Source of the DNA: Bradyrhizobium manausense
GTDB lineage: Bacteria; Pseudomonadota; Alphaproteobacteria; Rhizobiales; Xanthobacteraceae
Assembly (NCBI RefSeq): GCF_001440035.1
Contig: NZ_LJYG01000047.1
Span: 179,862 to 243,861 of the forward strand
Length of the DNA stretch: 64,000 nucleotides
Reading direction: 5' to 3'
In this document: piece after piece, positions 17,769 through 28,314 of the stretch
Layout of the letters: every line of letters begins with the position of its first letter
How positions within the stretch are numbered: the stretch's first letter is position 1
Translations under genes and position numbers: made by a program
Notes under the pieces: generated by a model
Database searches by the model: none
What the model was told of the DNA's origin: nothing
The model's input: only the letters and a program-made list of their open reading frames with translations

Positions 17769-18487
17769 AGGACAATCCGTTCTCGCTCTGGGTCTATCTG
17801 TCGCAATCACCGCTGCTCTGGCTGACGGTGACGCTGCTGGTCTATGCCACCACGGATGCCGTATCGCTGGCGACGCGGCGCCATCCATTCGCCAATCCCG
17901 TGCTGCATGCAATGTGGATCATCGGAGCGTTCCTGCTCGTAACGGGCACCTCCTACACCACCTATTTCGCCGGCGCGCAGTTCGTGCACTTCCTGCTCGG
18001 GCCCGCCACCGTCGCGCTCGCCGTGCCCCTCTACGAGAACCGCAGGCGCGTGGTCTCATCCATTGTGCCGATGCTGGTGGCGCTGGTGGCGGGCTCGGTG
18101 ACGGCCGTGGTTTCTGTCGTGCTGCTGGCGGAGTTCGCTGGCCTGCCGCGCGATGTGGTGCTGTCGTTGGCGCCGAAATCGGTCACGGCGGGCGTTGCCA
18201 TGGGCATCGCGGAATCCCTGCATGCGGACCCATCACTGACGGCGGTTGCGGTGATCCTTACGGGGATTATGGGTGCCATTATCGTCACGCCGCTGATGAA
18301 TCGTACCGGTGTGACCGATTTTCGCGCCCGCGGTTTTGCCGCCGGACTTGCCGCGCACGGCATCGGGACTGCCCGAGCGTTCCAGGTCGACGAGATCGCC
18401 GGCGTGTTCTCCGGTATCGCCATGAGCCTGAACGCTCTGGTGACCTCGTTTCTGGTCCCTTTGGTGGTGACTCTGCTGCTGCGATGA
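17765..18487 (+). CDS. lrgB: LrgB-family membrane protein
   Basis: A 240-residue membrane protein with the LrgB core: VVLSLAPKSVTAGVAMGIAESLHADPSLTAVAVILTGIMGAIIVTPLMNR, then RGFAAGLAAHGIGTARAFQVDE. It begins at the ATG at 17,765, overlapping the LrgA stop by 4 bp. The open frame extends further upstream, but that part is merely antisense-like sequence inside lrgA in another frame. The pair would form a small-metabolite (pyruvate/glycolate) exporter or holin-like complex in the inner membrane. Both suggestions come from family knowledge. Confidence 0.92.
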   Translation: MKDNPFSLWVYLSQSPLLWLTVTLLVYATTDAVSLATRRHPFANPVLHAMWIIGAFLLVTGTSYTTYFAGAQFVHFLLGPATVALAVPLYENRRRVVSSIVPMLVALVAGSVTAVVSVVLLAEFAGLPRDVVLSLAPKSVTAGVAMGIAESLHADPSLTAVAVILTGIMGAIIVTPLMNRTGVTDFRARGFAAGLAAHGIGTARAFQVDEIAGVFSGIAMSLNALVTSFLVPLVVTLLLR

Positions 18488-18601
18488 CATCGCCTCCGCA
18501 ACACTCTATATTGTCTGTAACAACTCCCGGTCCTGACGCGTATTTGCTGCGATGGGACCGAAACGGGACAAGATATGGCTGGATATCGGAATAGGGGACT
18601 T

Positions 18602-19234
18602 ATGCCGACGCGCCGAACGGCGCTGACGCTGATGGGCGCGGGCGCCCTTGCGGCTGGCGGGATGACCTTGGCACGCGCGGCCACCGGTGATGACGAGGTG
18701 CTGACCGAAGCCAAGGTGCTGCGCGATCCCGATGTTCCCGTTGCCGGCAATCCCGATGGCAACATCAGCATCATCGAATGGTCCGACTACAATTGCCCCT
18801 ATTGCCGCAAGCTCGAGCCGGAGCTGCGCCAGGTCGTCCAGGACGACGGCAAGGTCAGGCTGGTTTTGAAGGACTGGCCGATCCTCGGGTCGGTCTCGGT
18901 GGCGGCCGCCCGTATCGCACTCGCCGCGAAATACCAGGACAAGTATCACAAGGCCCATGACGCCATGATGGGCGTCAGCTCGCGCCTGACCGAATCACGC
19001 ATCAACGAGCTGCTCGCCTCGGTCGGAGTCGACATGGATCGTCTCAAGGGCGACCTCACCGCGCACGCCAAGGACATCGACGCGATCCTCAAGCGCAACA
19101 ACGAGCAGGCCGAAGCTTTCGGCTTCAACGGCACGCCGTCCTTCATCGTCGGCAAGTATCGCGTCCCCGGCGTGCTCAGCATGAACGAATTCGAGCAGGT
19201 CATCGCCGACGCCCGCAAAGCCAAGATGAACTGA
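18602..19234 (+). CDS. DsbA-family thiol oxidoreductase (Tat-type signal)
   Basis: A 210-residue exported thioredoxin-fold protein. The leader PTRRTALTLMGAGALAAGG resembles a twin-arginine signal. The active site is CPYC in IIEWSDYNCPYCRKLEPELR, and FNGTPSFIVGKYRVPG contains the cis-Pro loop. It probably catalyses disulfide formation or acts on specific periplasmic or envelope substrates. GGGGAC lies 5 bp before the ATG at 18,602, which is preferred over the ATG at 18,575. No DsbB homologue is adjacent. Confidence 0.87.
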   Translation: MPTRRTALTLMGAGALAAGGMTLARAATGDDEVLTEAKVLRDPDVPVAGNPDGNISIIEWSDYNCPYCRKLEPELRQVVQDDGKVRLVLKDWPILGSVSVAAARIALAAKYQDKYHKAHDAMMGVSSRLTESRINELLASVGVDMDRLKGDLTAHAKDIDAILKRNNEQAEAFGFNGTPSFIVGKYRVPGVLSMNEFEQVIADARKAKMN

Positions 19235-19263
19235 ATATCGCCGTGCTGGTCGCAGTCAAGACA

Positions 19264-19295
19264 AAGGCGCCGCCGCGGATCCGCGACGGCGCCTT
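19264..19295. terminator. Intrinsic terminator
   Basis: A GC-rich hairpin of about 14 bp with one mismatch (AAGGCGCCG...CGGCGCCTT) lies in the gap between the convergent DsbA-like gene and the small membrane protein gene. A short TTGTTC tail follows. Confidence 0.7.
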
Positions 19296-19316
19296 GTTCA
19301 TATCAGGTTGATCGAA

Positions 19317-19523
19317 TTACTTGGACGAGATCTTGACCCAGTCCTTGTGCGCGCGATCGCGCAGCAGGTCCCAATCGGCCTTTGCAACGTCCCAGTTCAC
19401 GATGGTGCGATTGGTGATCGCGACCTCGCCATTGGCGACTGACGACGTCTGCATGGAATCATAGACATAGACGCTGCAAGCAAGCAGCAGCGCGCCCAGG
19501 ATCATTCCGAAAAAAGTCTGCAT
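19317..19523 (-). CDS. Small membrane-anchored protein
   Basis: A 68-residue protein with an N-terminal hydrophobic helix (TFFGMILGALLLACSVYVYDSMQ) and a polar tail with VNWDVAKADWDLLRDRAHKDW. It is not recognised beyond that. The cysteine in the helix could suggest a lipobox (LLAC), but the following residue is Ser and the spacing is short, so a plain signal anchor is equally likely. The ATG at 19,523 has GGAGGG upstream, a strong RBS. It is downstream of the esterase gene on the same strand. Confidence 0.6.
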   Translation of the reverse strand: MQTFFGMILGALLLACSVYVYDSMQTSSVANGEVAITNRTIVNWDVAKADWDLLRDRAHKDWVKISSK

Positions 19524-19609
19524 GGAGAACCCTCCGGTGTGTCGGGCGGATAACGTCGGCCCGGAGTGAATGGTTCCGCGACAGTAGGGCGCGGGTAAGG
19601 ACGCCTCGT

Positions 19610-20680
19610 TCACGCCCCGTTCAGCCATTGCAGCAGCTCCGCGTTGATCTCGCGCGGATAGGTGTGACTGAGATCATCGATCTCACGGTAGGTGACCTTG
19701 GCGCCCGCGGCCGTGAGGGCTGCTTGCGTTTGCCGCGCGGTCTGCACCGGAAACATCCAGTCGAGCTTTCCGTGAGTGATAAAGACAGGCAGGCCCTGAA
19801 GCCGCGTAGCGTCGGCCATCTCCGCCATCAGCGGATGGAAAGTCGCCGACACCGGCGCGAGATGGGTGAAGGGCGAGGCGCCGTCAAGCCCGCTGACATA
19901 GCAGAAGGTGCCGCCGTCGCTCATGCCTGACAGCAACATGCGTGAGGCGTCGATGGTCCAGCGGCCGCGGACGGTCTCGAGAATGCGCATCAGGTTGGGC
20001 GTGTCGGTGTCGTCGCCCATCAGCGCCCAGGTCTGCCCCGTCGCCGTCGGCGCCACCAGGATCGCGCCCAAGCTGCGCGCATCGCGCAGCCAGCTCCACA
20101 GGAAGCCGCGACCATTGCCGCTGCCGCCATGCAGCGCCATCACCAGCGGCCAGGCGCGGTCCGGCGTGTAATATTCGGGTACATAGACCGAGAAGCCGCC
20201 ACGGCTGCCGGGCTCGTTGTGATCATGGAAGATGCCGGTGCGCTCGCTCGCGCCGACCTCTAGCCGCGATAGCAGTTCCTCATTCTCGCGCTTGGCGGTG
20301 TTGAGGAAGAAATTGCTCACTGGCGGGAATTGCACCGACAGCGGATAGAGCACCTCTTGCGCGCGCGGCAGGTGGCGCAGCGCGCGGAAGACGGAGACGA
20401 GATCGCCATTGCCGCGCTCGACGTCACGGATGCCGGCAAAGGCTGATAGCGTCTCGTTGCAGGCGAGATCGAGCCGCTCGCGAAGCCCGGCAAATTGCTC
20501 CGGCCATTCTCCGATCGCAGCGCGCGCGCCTTGCAGCGCATCGTCGGGCGCGCCGATCGCGTTCATGACCGAGCCGAAGGCCGGCGGATGCAAATGCCGG
20601 GCGAAGTAGCCGAGCGCTTCCAGCGCGTTGAGCAGCGGCGGCAGCACGGCCACGATGTCGTCGACGACGGCCTCGGTCAT
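19610..20680 (-). CDS. Alpha/beta hydrolase (phospholipase/carboxylesterase-like)
   Basis: A 356-residue protein. The first 140 or so residues are helical and unfamiliar. From about residue 160 it is an alpha/beta hydrolase: YVPEYYTPDRAWPLVMALHGGSGNGRGF carries the oxyanion HGG motif, LLSGMSDGGTFCYVSG the nucleophile (G-x-S-x-G), and ITHGKLDWMFPVQTAR and LSHTYPREIN the Asp and His. This matches the phospholipase/carboxylesterase branch, with cytosolic location (no signal seen). Substrate is unknown. It may be cotranscribed with the small membrane protein downstream. Confidence 0.82.
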   Translation of the reverse strand: MTEAVVDDIVAVLPPLLNALEALGYFARHLHPPAFGSVMNAIGAPDDALQGARAAIGEWPEQFAGLRERLDLACNETLSAFAGIRDVERGNGDLVSVFRALRHLPRAQEVLYPLSVQFPPVSNFFLNTAKRENEELLSRLEVGASERTGIFHDHNEPGSRGGFSVYVPEYYTPDRAWPLVMALHGGSGNGRGFLWSWLRDARSLGAILVAPTATGQTWALMGDDTDTPNLMRILETVRGRWTIDASRMLLSGMSDGGTFCYVSGLDGASPFTHLAPVSATFHPLMAEMADATRLQGLPVFITHGKLDWMFPVQTARQTQAALTAAGAKVTYREIDDLSHTYPREINAELLQWLNGA

Positions 20681-20700
20681 TGCTGCTTCCCTTGGCTGGA

Positions 20701-21690
20701 CTAGTGCAGCTTCGGCGCCTTCAGAAGCTTGAAGCGATCGGTCGACGTCACCGTGACGTCGAAGGTGACGCCCTCATGATGCGCGCTGCCCTGATGATGC
20801 ACGGTGAGAGGCACGTCGACGCCGGCAGGGCCGAGCGCCCACATCTTCTTGTAGAAGCTCGTCTGGCTCGTGACCTTCTCACCATCCACGGCCAGGATCA
20901 CGTCGCCGGTCTTGAGCTCGGCGCGAGCAGCCGGACCATTGGCGGAGATCCCGATCACCACGACGCGGTTGTCGATCTCGGTCGAATAGAGCCCGAGCCA
21001 TGGCCGCGCTGGCTTGTTGACGCGGCCAAACTTGCGCAGGTCGTCGAGGATCGGTTTCAACAGGTCGATCGGCACGACCATGTTTACGTGCTCGGCCTTG
21101 CCGTCGCGCTCACGATCGAGCTGGAGCGAGCCGATGCCGATCAATTCACCGCGCTCGTTGATCAATCCCGTGCCGCCCCAATTCGGATGGGCGGGATAGG
21201 TGAACAAGGCCTCGTCGAGCAGATACTCCCAATACCCGGCGAATTCCTGCTTGGCGACGATCTGGCTCGCGACCGAGCGCGTCCGCCCTCCGGCGCCGCC
21301 GACCACGACGCGGTCGCCGAGCCTGACGTCCGCCGAGGAGCCGAGCGGCAGCGGCTCGATGTCGAGCCGTCCGAGCGCCTGCACCAGGCCGAAGCCGGTG
21401 ACGGCGTCGAAGCCGAGCACATGTCCCTCCACCACGTGTCCGTCGCCGCGATGAAGCCAGACGGATTCCGCCTCCGTGATGAGATAGCCGATCGTGAGCA
21501 CCAGCCCGTCGTCGATCACGACGCCATTGCCAGCGCGCTCGGTGCCGAGCGTTTCCGCGCTGAAGGCGTCTGGCGGAATGATGGCGTGGAGGCCGACAAC
21601 GGAACCGAGCGCACGGTCAAGATCGAAGCCGTAGTCGCTCGCACGCGGCTGATAGGCCGGCGGCACTCTCCATTCGGTCAGAACAGTCAT
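20701..21690 (-). CDS. HtrA/DegP-like protein with PDZ domain, catalytic triad apparently lost
   Basis: A 329-residue protein with an S1C trypsin-like domain (about 25-190) and one PDZ domain (about 210-305, WLGLYSTEIDNRVVVIGISANGPAARAELKTGDVILAVDG). No signal peptide is visible. The barrel framework is clear (GNGVVIDDGLVLTIGYLI; VVEGHVLGFDAVTGFGLV; NWGGTGLINERGELIG). At the three catalytic positions of HtrA, however, His is replaced by Tyr69, Asp by Gly99 and Ser by Trp171. It is therefore probably a pseudoprotease that binds protein C-termini. The ATG at 21,690 after GGAG is chosen as start. Ends 20 bp before the hydrolase gene start, so they form an operon. Confidence 0.82.
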   Translation of the reverse strand: MTVLTEWRVPPAYQPRASDYGFDLDRALGSVVGLHAIIPPDAFSAETLGTERAGNGVVIDDGLVLTIGYLITEAESVWLHRGDGHVVEGHVLGFDAVTGFGLVQALGRLDIEPLPLGSSADVRLGDRVVVGGAGGRTRSVASQIVAKQEFAGYWEYLLDEALFTYPAHPNWGGTGLINERGELIGIGSLQLDRERDGKAEHVNMVVPIDLLKPILDDLRKFGRVNKPARPWLGLYSTEIDNRVVVIGISANGPAARAELKTGDVILAVDGEKVTSQTSFYKKMWALGPAGVDVPLTVHHQGSAHHEGVTFDVTVTSTDRFKLLKAPKLH

Positions 21691-21975
21691 GGAGTTCTCC
21701 TGGCTGAGAGCATCGCTCCGCCGAGGCTGCGGAACAACGCACGAAGCAAGCATAATTTAGGCCGCAGGAGGCCGTCTTGAAAGACTTGACCGCAACTATT
21801 CCAGATGTCGTGACGCCGATTTCGGAGGATGACAGAAATTGTTCGCCCAAATTCGCCCGGCGGTTGCCCCTTCCGGCACCGGTCGCATGGCTGCTGTCCC
21901 GCGAGATGCTAGGCGGGGTGCAATGAAGCTGCTAACCATTGCCGCTTCGTTGGCCAAGAGATCACGGACAGAACC

Positions 21976-23394
21976 ATGGACAATCGCAGCGACATCTGGC
22001 GTGGCATCGACACGATCAAGGGACGCTTCATCGACCTCAGCGACAAGGTCTGGGGCATGCCCGAGGTCTGCTACACCGAAGCGCGCTCCTGCGCCGAGCA
22101 TCTCGCTGAGCTGCGCCACCAGGGTTTCCGCATCACCGAGAAGGTCGCGGGCATTCCGACAGCGGTGATGGGGGAATGGGGCGAGGGCGGCCCGGTCATC
22201 GCCTTCATGGGTGAATACGATGCGCTGCCAGGCCTCAGCCAGGAGGCCGGCGTTGCCGAACACCGTCCGGTCGAAACCGGCGGTCACGGCCATGGTTGCG
22301 GTCACAATCTGCTCGGCTCCGCCGCCCTGCTCGCCGCGACCGCGGTCAAGGACTGGCTCGCCGAGAACAAGGTGCCAGGCCGCGTGCGCTATTACGGTTG
22401 CCCGGCGGAAGAAGGCGGCGCAGCCAAAGCGTTCATGGTGCGCTCGGGCGCGTTCGAGGACGCCGATATCGCCATTACGTGGCATCCGCATAGTTTCTGG
22501 GAAGTCGCGGTGACGCCGTCGCTCGCCAACACCCGCGCCGACTTCGTCTTCACCGGCCGCACCTCGCATGCGGCGGCTTCGCCCCATCTCGGCCGTTCCG
22601 CGCTCGACGCGGTCGAGCTGATGAATGTTGGCGTGAACTACATGCGCGAGCACATGCCGAGCGATGCGCGCGTGCATTACGCGCTGCTGGACACCGGCGG
22701 CATTGCGCCCAACGTGGTGCAGGCTCACGCCCGGGTGCGCTATTCCATTCGCGCCCGGGACCTTCCCGGTATGAACGAGCTGGTCGGGCGCGTCAGCAAG
22801 ATCGCAGAGGGCGCGGCCTTGATGACCGAGACCAAGGTCGAGATGAAGATCATCTCTGCAGTCTCCAACATCCTGCCGAACACGCCGCTGGAACAGGCGC
22901 TGCATCGGGTCATGGAGGAGCTCGGACCGCCGCATTTCGACGACACCGACAAGGGCTTTGCCAGCCAGATCCGCGCGACGCTGACCGACAAGGACATCGC
23001 GTCGGTGTATTACGCGATCGGCATGGAGCCGACCGACCGGCCGCTGGCCGACTTCCTGGTGCCGCTGGATGCCAAGCGCAACCCGCTGGTCGGCTCGACC
23101 GACGTGGGCGACGTCAGCTGGGTGGTGCCGACCGTGCAGGTTCACGCACCAACGGTTGCAATCGGCACGCCGTTCCACACCTGGCAGGTAGTGGCGCAGG
23201 GCAAGAGTCCCCACGCGCACAAGGCGATGGTACAGGCGGCCAAGGCCATGGCCGGCCTCGGCATCAAGGCGTTGAGCGAACCGGAACTGATCAAGGCTGC
23301 GAAGGCCGATCTGACGAAGCGGACGGCCAAGACGCCTTATGTCTGCCCGCTGCCGGACCATGTCGCGCCGCCGCTCAATATGTCCGTCGCGTAG
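21976..23394 (+). CDS. M20-family amidohydrolase (AbgB-like)
   Basis: A 472-residue metallo-aminoacylase/carboxypeptidase of the M20D group. Visible sites are FMGEYDALPGL, the zinc motif GGHGHGCGHNLLG, GCPAEEGGAAK with the catalytic Glu pair, and ITWHPHS. The dimerisation domain follows (FTGRTSHAAASPHLGRSALDAVELM). The closest named relatives are p-aminobenzoyl-glutamate hydrolase subunit B and related amide hydrolases. The dipeptide ABC transporter encoded directly downstream suggests hydrolysis of an imported peptide-like amide. Start ATG 21,976; cytosolic. Confidence 0.88.
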   Translation: MDNRSDIWRGIDTIKGRFIDLSDKVWGMPEVCYTEARSCAEHLAELRHQGFRITEKVAGIPTAVMGEWGEGGPVIAFMGEYDALPGLSQEAGVAEHRPVETGGHGHGCGHNLLGSAALLAATAVKDWLAENKVPGRVRYYGCPAEEGGAAKAFMVRSGAFEDADIAITWHPHSFWEVAVTPSLANTRADFVFTGRTSHAAASPHLGRSALDAVELMNVGVNYMREHMPSDARVHYALLDTGGIAPNVVQAHARVRYSIRARDLPGMNELVGRVSKIAEGAALMTETKVEMKIISAVSNILPNTPLEQALHRVMEELGPPHFDDTDKGFASQIRATLTDKDIASVYYAIGMEPTDRPLADFLVPLDAKRNPLVGSTDVGDVSWVVPTVQVHAPTVAIGTPFHTWQVVAQGKSPHAHKAMVQAAKAMAGLGIKALSEPELIKAAKADLTKRTAKTPYVCPLPDHVAPPLNMSVA

Positions 23395-23656
23395 AATTCG
23401 ATCTCGATACTTCGTCTGATCTCGCGAACAAATTTTTCGCAGTGCAACTAGGTTTCCAGCGGATTTTGACGCTGGAATGCCGAACCGTTGGGCTGCGGAA
23501 TGAAATTTTGCCCAACCGACAGCCAGAACATCGTTTGCACACACACGGCTGCAGTTGACGTGCGACCTATTCGGTGTGCCATCTACCGCCAGCCAAAACC
23601 CAGGTGGCCGTTCCGCGGCCGCCCGCAAGCATATGGGAACCAGACGGGGGATAACC

Positions 23657-25447
23657 ATGCTGGACAAAGAACTGCGTTCGATGATCGGTGACGTGAAGGA
23701 CGGGCGGATGGATCGCCGCGCCTTCATTCAGCGCCTGGCCGCTGTCGGTCTCACTGCCCCCATGGCGAACCAGATCCTCGCCATCGGCGGCGTTGCCATG
23801 GCGCAGAGCCCGTCGCCCTATCCGCCGACCAAGCGCGGCGGCGGTGGCCCGCTCAAGCTGCTGTGGTGGCAGGGACCGACCCTGCTCAATCCGCATTTCG
23901 CCACCGGCACCAAGGATCAGGACGGCTCGCGTCTGTTCTATGAGCCGCTCGCCAGCTGGGACGTCGACGGCCACCTCAATCCGATCCTCGCCGCCGAGAT
24001 CCCGTCGATCAAGAATGGCGGTCTTGCCGCTGACGGCAAGTCGGTGACCTGGAAGATCAAGCCCGGGGTCAAATGGCACGACGGCAAACCCCTGACGGCC
24101 GACGATCTCGTCTTTACCTGGGCCTATGCCAGCGACCCCGCCACGGCGGCCGTCTCGATCAGCACCTATGCCGACATGTCGGTCGAAAAGGTCGATGACC
24201 TCACCATCCGGCTTGTGTTCAACAAGCCGACGCCGTTCTGGGCCAATGCGTTCGTCGGCGCCTATGGATGCATTCTCCCGAAACATCTGTTTGCGGACTA
24301 CAAGGGTTCGAAGTCCCGCGAAGCGCCGACCAATCTGGCCCCGGTCGGCACCGGCCCCTACAAATTCGTCGAGTTCAAGCCGGGCGACCTGATCCGCGGT
24401 GAGCTCAATCCCGAGTACCACATGCCCAACCGTCCGCATTTCGACACCATCGAGATGAAGGGGGGCGGCGATGCCGTCTCCGCGGCGCGAGCCGTGATCC
24501 AGACCGGCGAATTCGATTTCGCCTGGAACATGCAGGTCGAGGACGAAGTGCTGCTGCGCCTCGAGAAGGGTGGCAAGGGCAAGACCACCTATGCCGTGGG
24601 CGGCGACATCGAGTTCATTGCGATCAACTTCACCGATCCGAACACCGAGGTCGATGGGGAACGGTCCTCGATAAAGACCAAGCATCCGATCCTGTCGGAC
24701 CTCGCGGTGCGTCAGGCGCTCGCTTTGCTCGTCGACCGCGAATCCGTGAAGAAGGCGATCTACGGCCGCGCCGGTCGCACCACCTCGAACTACCTCAATG
24801 GTCCCGAGGACTTCGTGTCCAAGAACACCAAATGGGAGTTCAGCGTCGAGAAGGCGATCGCGCTGCTCGAGAAGGCCGGATGGAAGGCCGGTGCCGACGG
24901 CATCCGCGAGAAGGACGGCAAGAAGCTGAAGTTCGTCTACCAGACCTCGATCAACGGTCCGCGCCAGAAGACACAGGCGATCGTCAAGCAGGCCTGCCAG
25001 AAGGCGGGCATCGACGTCGAGCTGAAATCGGTCGTCGCCTCGGTGTTCTTCTCCTCCGACGTCGCCAATCCCGACACCTATTCGAAGTTCTACACCGACA
25101 TCGAGGAATTCCAGATCCCGATGACGCAGCCCGATCCTGCCCTGCACATGAAGCGCTACATCTCGAGTCAGGTCGCCAGCAAAGACAACAAATGGCAGGG
25201 GCAGAATTTCCCGCGCTGGGTCAACAAGGACTACGACGCCGCGATCGAGGCTGCGGAGACCGAGATCGACCCGGTCAAGCGCGCCGCGCTCTACATCAAG
25301 TGCAACGACATGCTGTGGCAGGATGTCGTGTTCATCCCGGTGATGCACCGCCTGACGGTGGATGCCTGCGCCACCGCGCTGCAGCCGGTCGTCTCGGGCT
25401 GGGCCAACCGGACCGACAACATCCAGGACTGGTATCGGGGGGCATGA
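23657..25447 (+). CDS. Peptide ABC transporter substrate-binding protein (DppA/OppA type)
   Basis: A 596-residue SBP_bac_5 protein. The leader has a twin-arginine-like RRAFIQRLAAVGLTAPMANQ and so may be Tat-exported. LLWWQGPTLLNPHFATGTKDQDGSRLFYEPLASWDVDG and LTADDLVFTWAYASD are typical of cluster C binding proteins. The ATG at 23,657 follows GGGGGATAA; the open frame reaches further upstream but without an RBS. First gene of a complete five-gene importer, downstream of the M20 hydrolase. The ligand is probably a short peptide or N-acyl amino acid, inferred from the pairing. Confidence 0.92.
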   Translation: MLDKELRSMIGDVKDGRMDRRAFIQRLAAVGLTAPMANQILAIGGVAMAQSPSPYPPTKRGGGGPLKLLWWQGPTLLNPHFATGTKDQDGSRLFYEPLASWDVDGHLNPILAAEIPSIKNGGLAADGKSVTWKIKPGVKWHDGKPLTADDLVFTWAYASDPATAAVSISTYADMSVEKVDDLTIRLVFNKPTPFWANAFVGAYGCILPKHLFADYKGSKSREAPTNLAPVGTGPYKFVEFKPGDLIRGELNPEYHMPNRPHFDTIEMKGGGDAVSAARAVIQTGEFDFAWNMQVEDEVLLRLEKGGKGKTTYAVGGDIEFIAINFTDPNTEVDGERSSIKTKHPILSDLAVRQALALLVDRESVKKAIYGRAGRTTSNYLNGPEDFVSKNTKWEFSVEKAIALLEKAGWKAGADGIREKDGKKLKFVYQTSINGPRQKTQAIVKQACQKAGIDVELKSVVASVFFSSDVANPDTYSKFYTDIEEFQIPMTQPDPALHMKRYISSQVASKDNKWQGQNFPRWVNKDYDAAIEAAETEIDPVKRAALYIKCNDMLWQDVVFIPVMHRLTVDACATALQPVVSGWANRTDNIQDWYRGA

Positions 25448-25476
25448 TCGCGCGGACATAGACGGGATTCTTCCCC

Positions 25477-26436
25477 ATGAGCCAGTATGTCCTGCGTCGC
25501 CTTCTGATCGCCATTCCGAGCCTGCTCGGCATTTCGGCGGTGCTGTTCTTCGTGCTGGCGCTCGCGCCCGGCGATCCCTTTTCGGAGTTGGCGACCAATC
25601 CGAACGTGCCACCCGAAGTGCAGGCCGCACTTCGGGCCAGGTTCGGCCTCGACGATCCGATCTATCTCCGCTACCTGCACTGGCTCTTTGCCATGGCGCA
25701 CGGCGATTGGGGCTTCTCCTTCGTCAGCAGGATGGACGTCGACAGGCTCATCCTCCAGCGCCTGCCGGCCACGCTCTACGTGATCGGCTCGGCGCAGGTC
25801 CTGGCACTCCTGATCGCCATCCCCGTCGGGGTCTATGCCGCCACCAAGCCCTATTCGTTGTTCGACCAGATCGCGAACACGCTCGCCTTCATCGGCTTCT
25901 CGCTGCCGACCTTCTTCACCGGTCTCCTGTTCATCCTGATCTTCTCGGTCACGCTGGACTGGCTGCCCTTTGTCTACACCACCGACATCAAGGCCACCGG
26001 CATCCACTATGTGCTGGAGATGATTCGTCAGGCCATCATGCCCGTGGCGGTGCTCGGCCTGTTCCAGGCGGCGTCGATGACGCGCTTCGTCCGTTCGGCG
26101 ATGCTCGACGTCATCAGGCTCGACTATGTCACCACGGCGCGCGCCAAGGGGCTCGGCCAGGCCAAGGTCATCGTCAAGCACGTGATGCGCAATGCCATGA
26201 TCCCGGTGGTCACGCTGATCGCGTTGCAGATGCCTGCAGTGTTCGGCGGCGCCCTCGTCACCGAGCAGATCTTCCGTATTCCCGGCATCGGATCGCTGCT
26301 GATCTCCTCCATCCTTTCCAACGACACGCCGGTGGTGATGGCCGTCACCTTCGTTTTCGCGTGCCTCGTTGTGCTGTTCAATCTCATCGCGGACGTCCTG
26401 TATGGCTGGCTTGACCCTCGCATCTCCCTCCGCTGA
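25477..26436 (+). CDS. Peptide ABC transporter permease (DppB type)
   Basis: A 319-residue permease with six TM segments. The N-terminal YVLRRLLIAIPSLLGISAVLFFVLALAPGDPF and the EAA loop RAKGLGQAKVIVKHVMRNAMIPVVT are typical of DppB/OppB. It starts 29 bp after the binding-protein gene. Together with the next gene it forms the channel through the inner membrane. Confidence 0.93.
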   Translation: MSQYVLRRLLIAIPSLLGISAVLFFVLALAPGDPFSELATNPNVPPEVQAALRARFGLDDPIYLRYLHWLFAMAHGDWGFSFVSRMDVDRLILQRLPATLYVIGSAQVLALLIAIPVGVYAATKPYSLFDQIANTLAFIGFSLPTFFTGLLFILIFSVTLDWLPFVYTTDIKATGIHYVLEMIRQAIMPVAVLGLFQAASMTRFVRSAMLDVIRLDYVTTARAKGLGQAKVIVKHVMRNAMIPVVTLIALQMPAVFGGALVTEQIFRIPGIGSLLISSILSNDTPVVMAVTFVFACLVVLFNLIADVLYGWLDPRISLR

Positions 26437-27318
26437 GCGGGGCGTCTATTCGCCCTGGCGCGAGACGTGGCGGCGCTATAGCCGCCACAAGCTCGCCGTG
26501 GTCAGCGCCGTCCTGCTTCTCGTTCTGATCCTGGCGGTCGTCTTCGGTCCCTTCATCTGGCGCGTCAAGATCAACGACATCGACATCGTCGCCGGCCTGC
26601 AGGGGCCATCGCTCACCCATCCTTTCGGCACCGACGATCTCGGCCAGGACATCCTGGCGCGCATGATCTATGGCGGGCGCATCTCGCTTGCCGTCGGGCT
26701 CGCCGCGATGCTGGTCTCGGTCTTCATCGGGACCTTGATCGGCGCGCTGGCCGGCATGTCGCGCGGCGCGCTTGGGCACGGTCTGATGTGGCTCACCGAC
26801 CTCTTTCTGTCGCTGCCGGCACTGCCGCTGCTCTTGATGCTCATCTATCTGTTCCGCGACGCGTTGAAAGCGATGTTCGGTCCCGAGGGCGGCATCTTCA
26901 TCCTGATCGTGCTCGTGATCGGCGGCCTGCGCTGGATGCCGGTGGCGCGCCTCGTCCGCGCCCAGTTCCTGTCGATCCGAGAGAAGGAGTTCGTCGAGGC
27001 CGCGCGTGCGCTTGGTGCGAGCCCCGTGCGGCAGGTGGTGAAGCACATCCTGCCCAATGCGCTCGGCCCGGTGATCATCGCCGGCACCATCGATGTTGCC
27101 GCCGCCATCATTGCGGAATCGACGCTGTCCTTTCTCGGTCTCGGCTTCCCGCCTGATACCCCGACCTGGGGCCGGCTGCTGTTCGACGCCAAGGACTTCC
27201 TCGATATCGGCCCGCACTGGGCCCTGTTCCCGGGTGGCGCGATCTTCATCGCGGTCGTCGCCATCAACTTCATCGGCGACGGTCTGCGCGACGCGCTCGA
27301 TGCGCGACGGGTGATCTG

Positions 27319-27319
<1 letters not shown>
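26402..27319 (+). CDS. Peptide ABC transporter permease (DppC type)
   Basis: A 305-residue permease. [34 protein letters not shown] is the OppC N-terminal region, [24 protein letters not shown] the conserved DppC block and [27 protein letters not shown] the EAA loop. The ATG at 26,402 overlaps dppB by 35 bp; start choice is somewhat uncertain because no good RBS is seen. The stop overlaps the next ATG by one base, consistent with a coupled operon. Confidence 0.9.

Positions 27320-28310
<991 letters not shown>

Positions 28311-28314
<4 letters not shown>

Noticed and set aside
21796-23727. Long minus-strand open frame (643 codons) opposite the M20 hydrolase gene
   Set aside because: Antisense shadow; the plus-strand protein has full catalytic motifs.
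23567-25630. Long minus-strand open frame (687 codons) opposite the peptide-binding protein gene
   Set aside because: It is the antisense shadow of a high-GC gene, with no domain motif.
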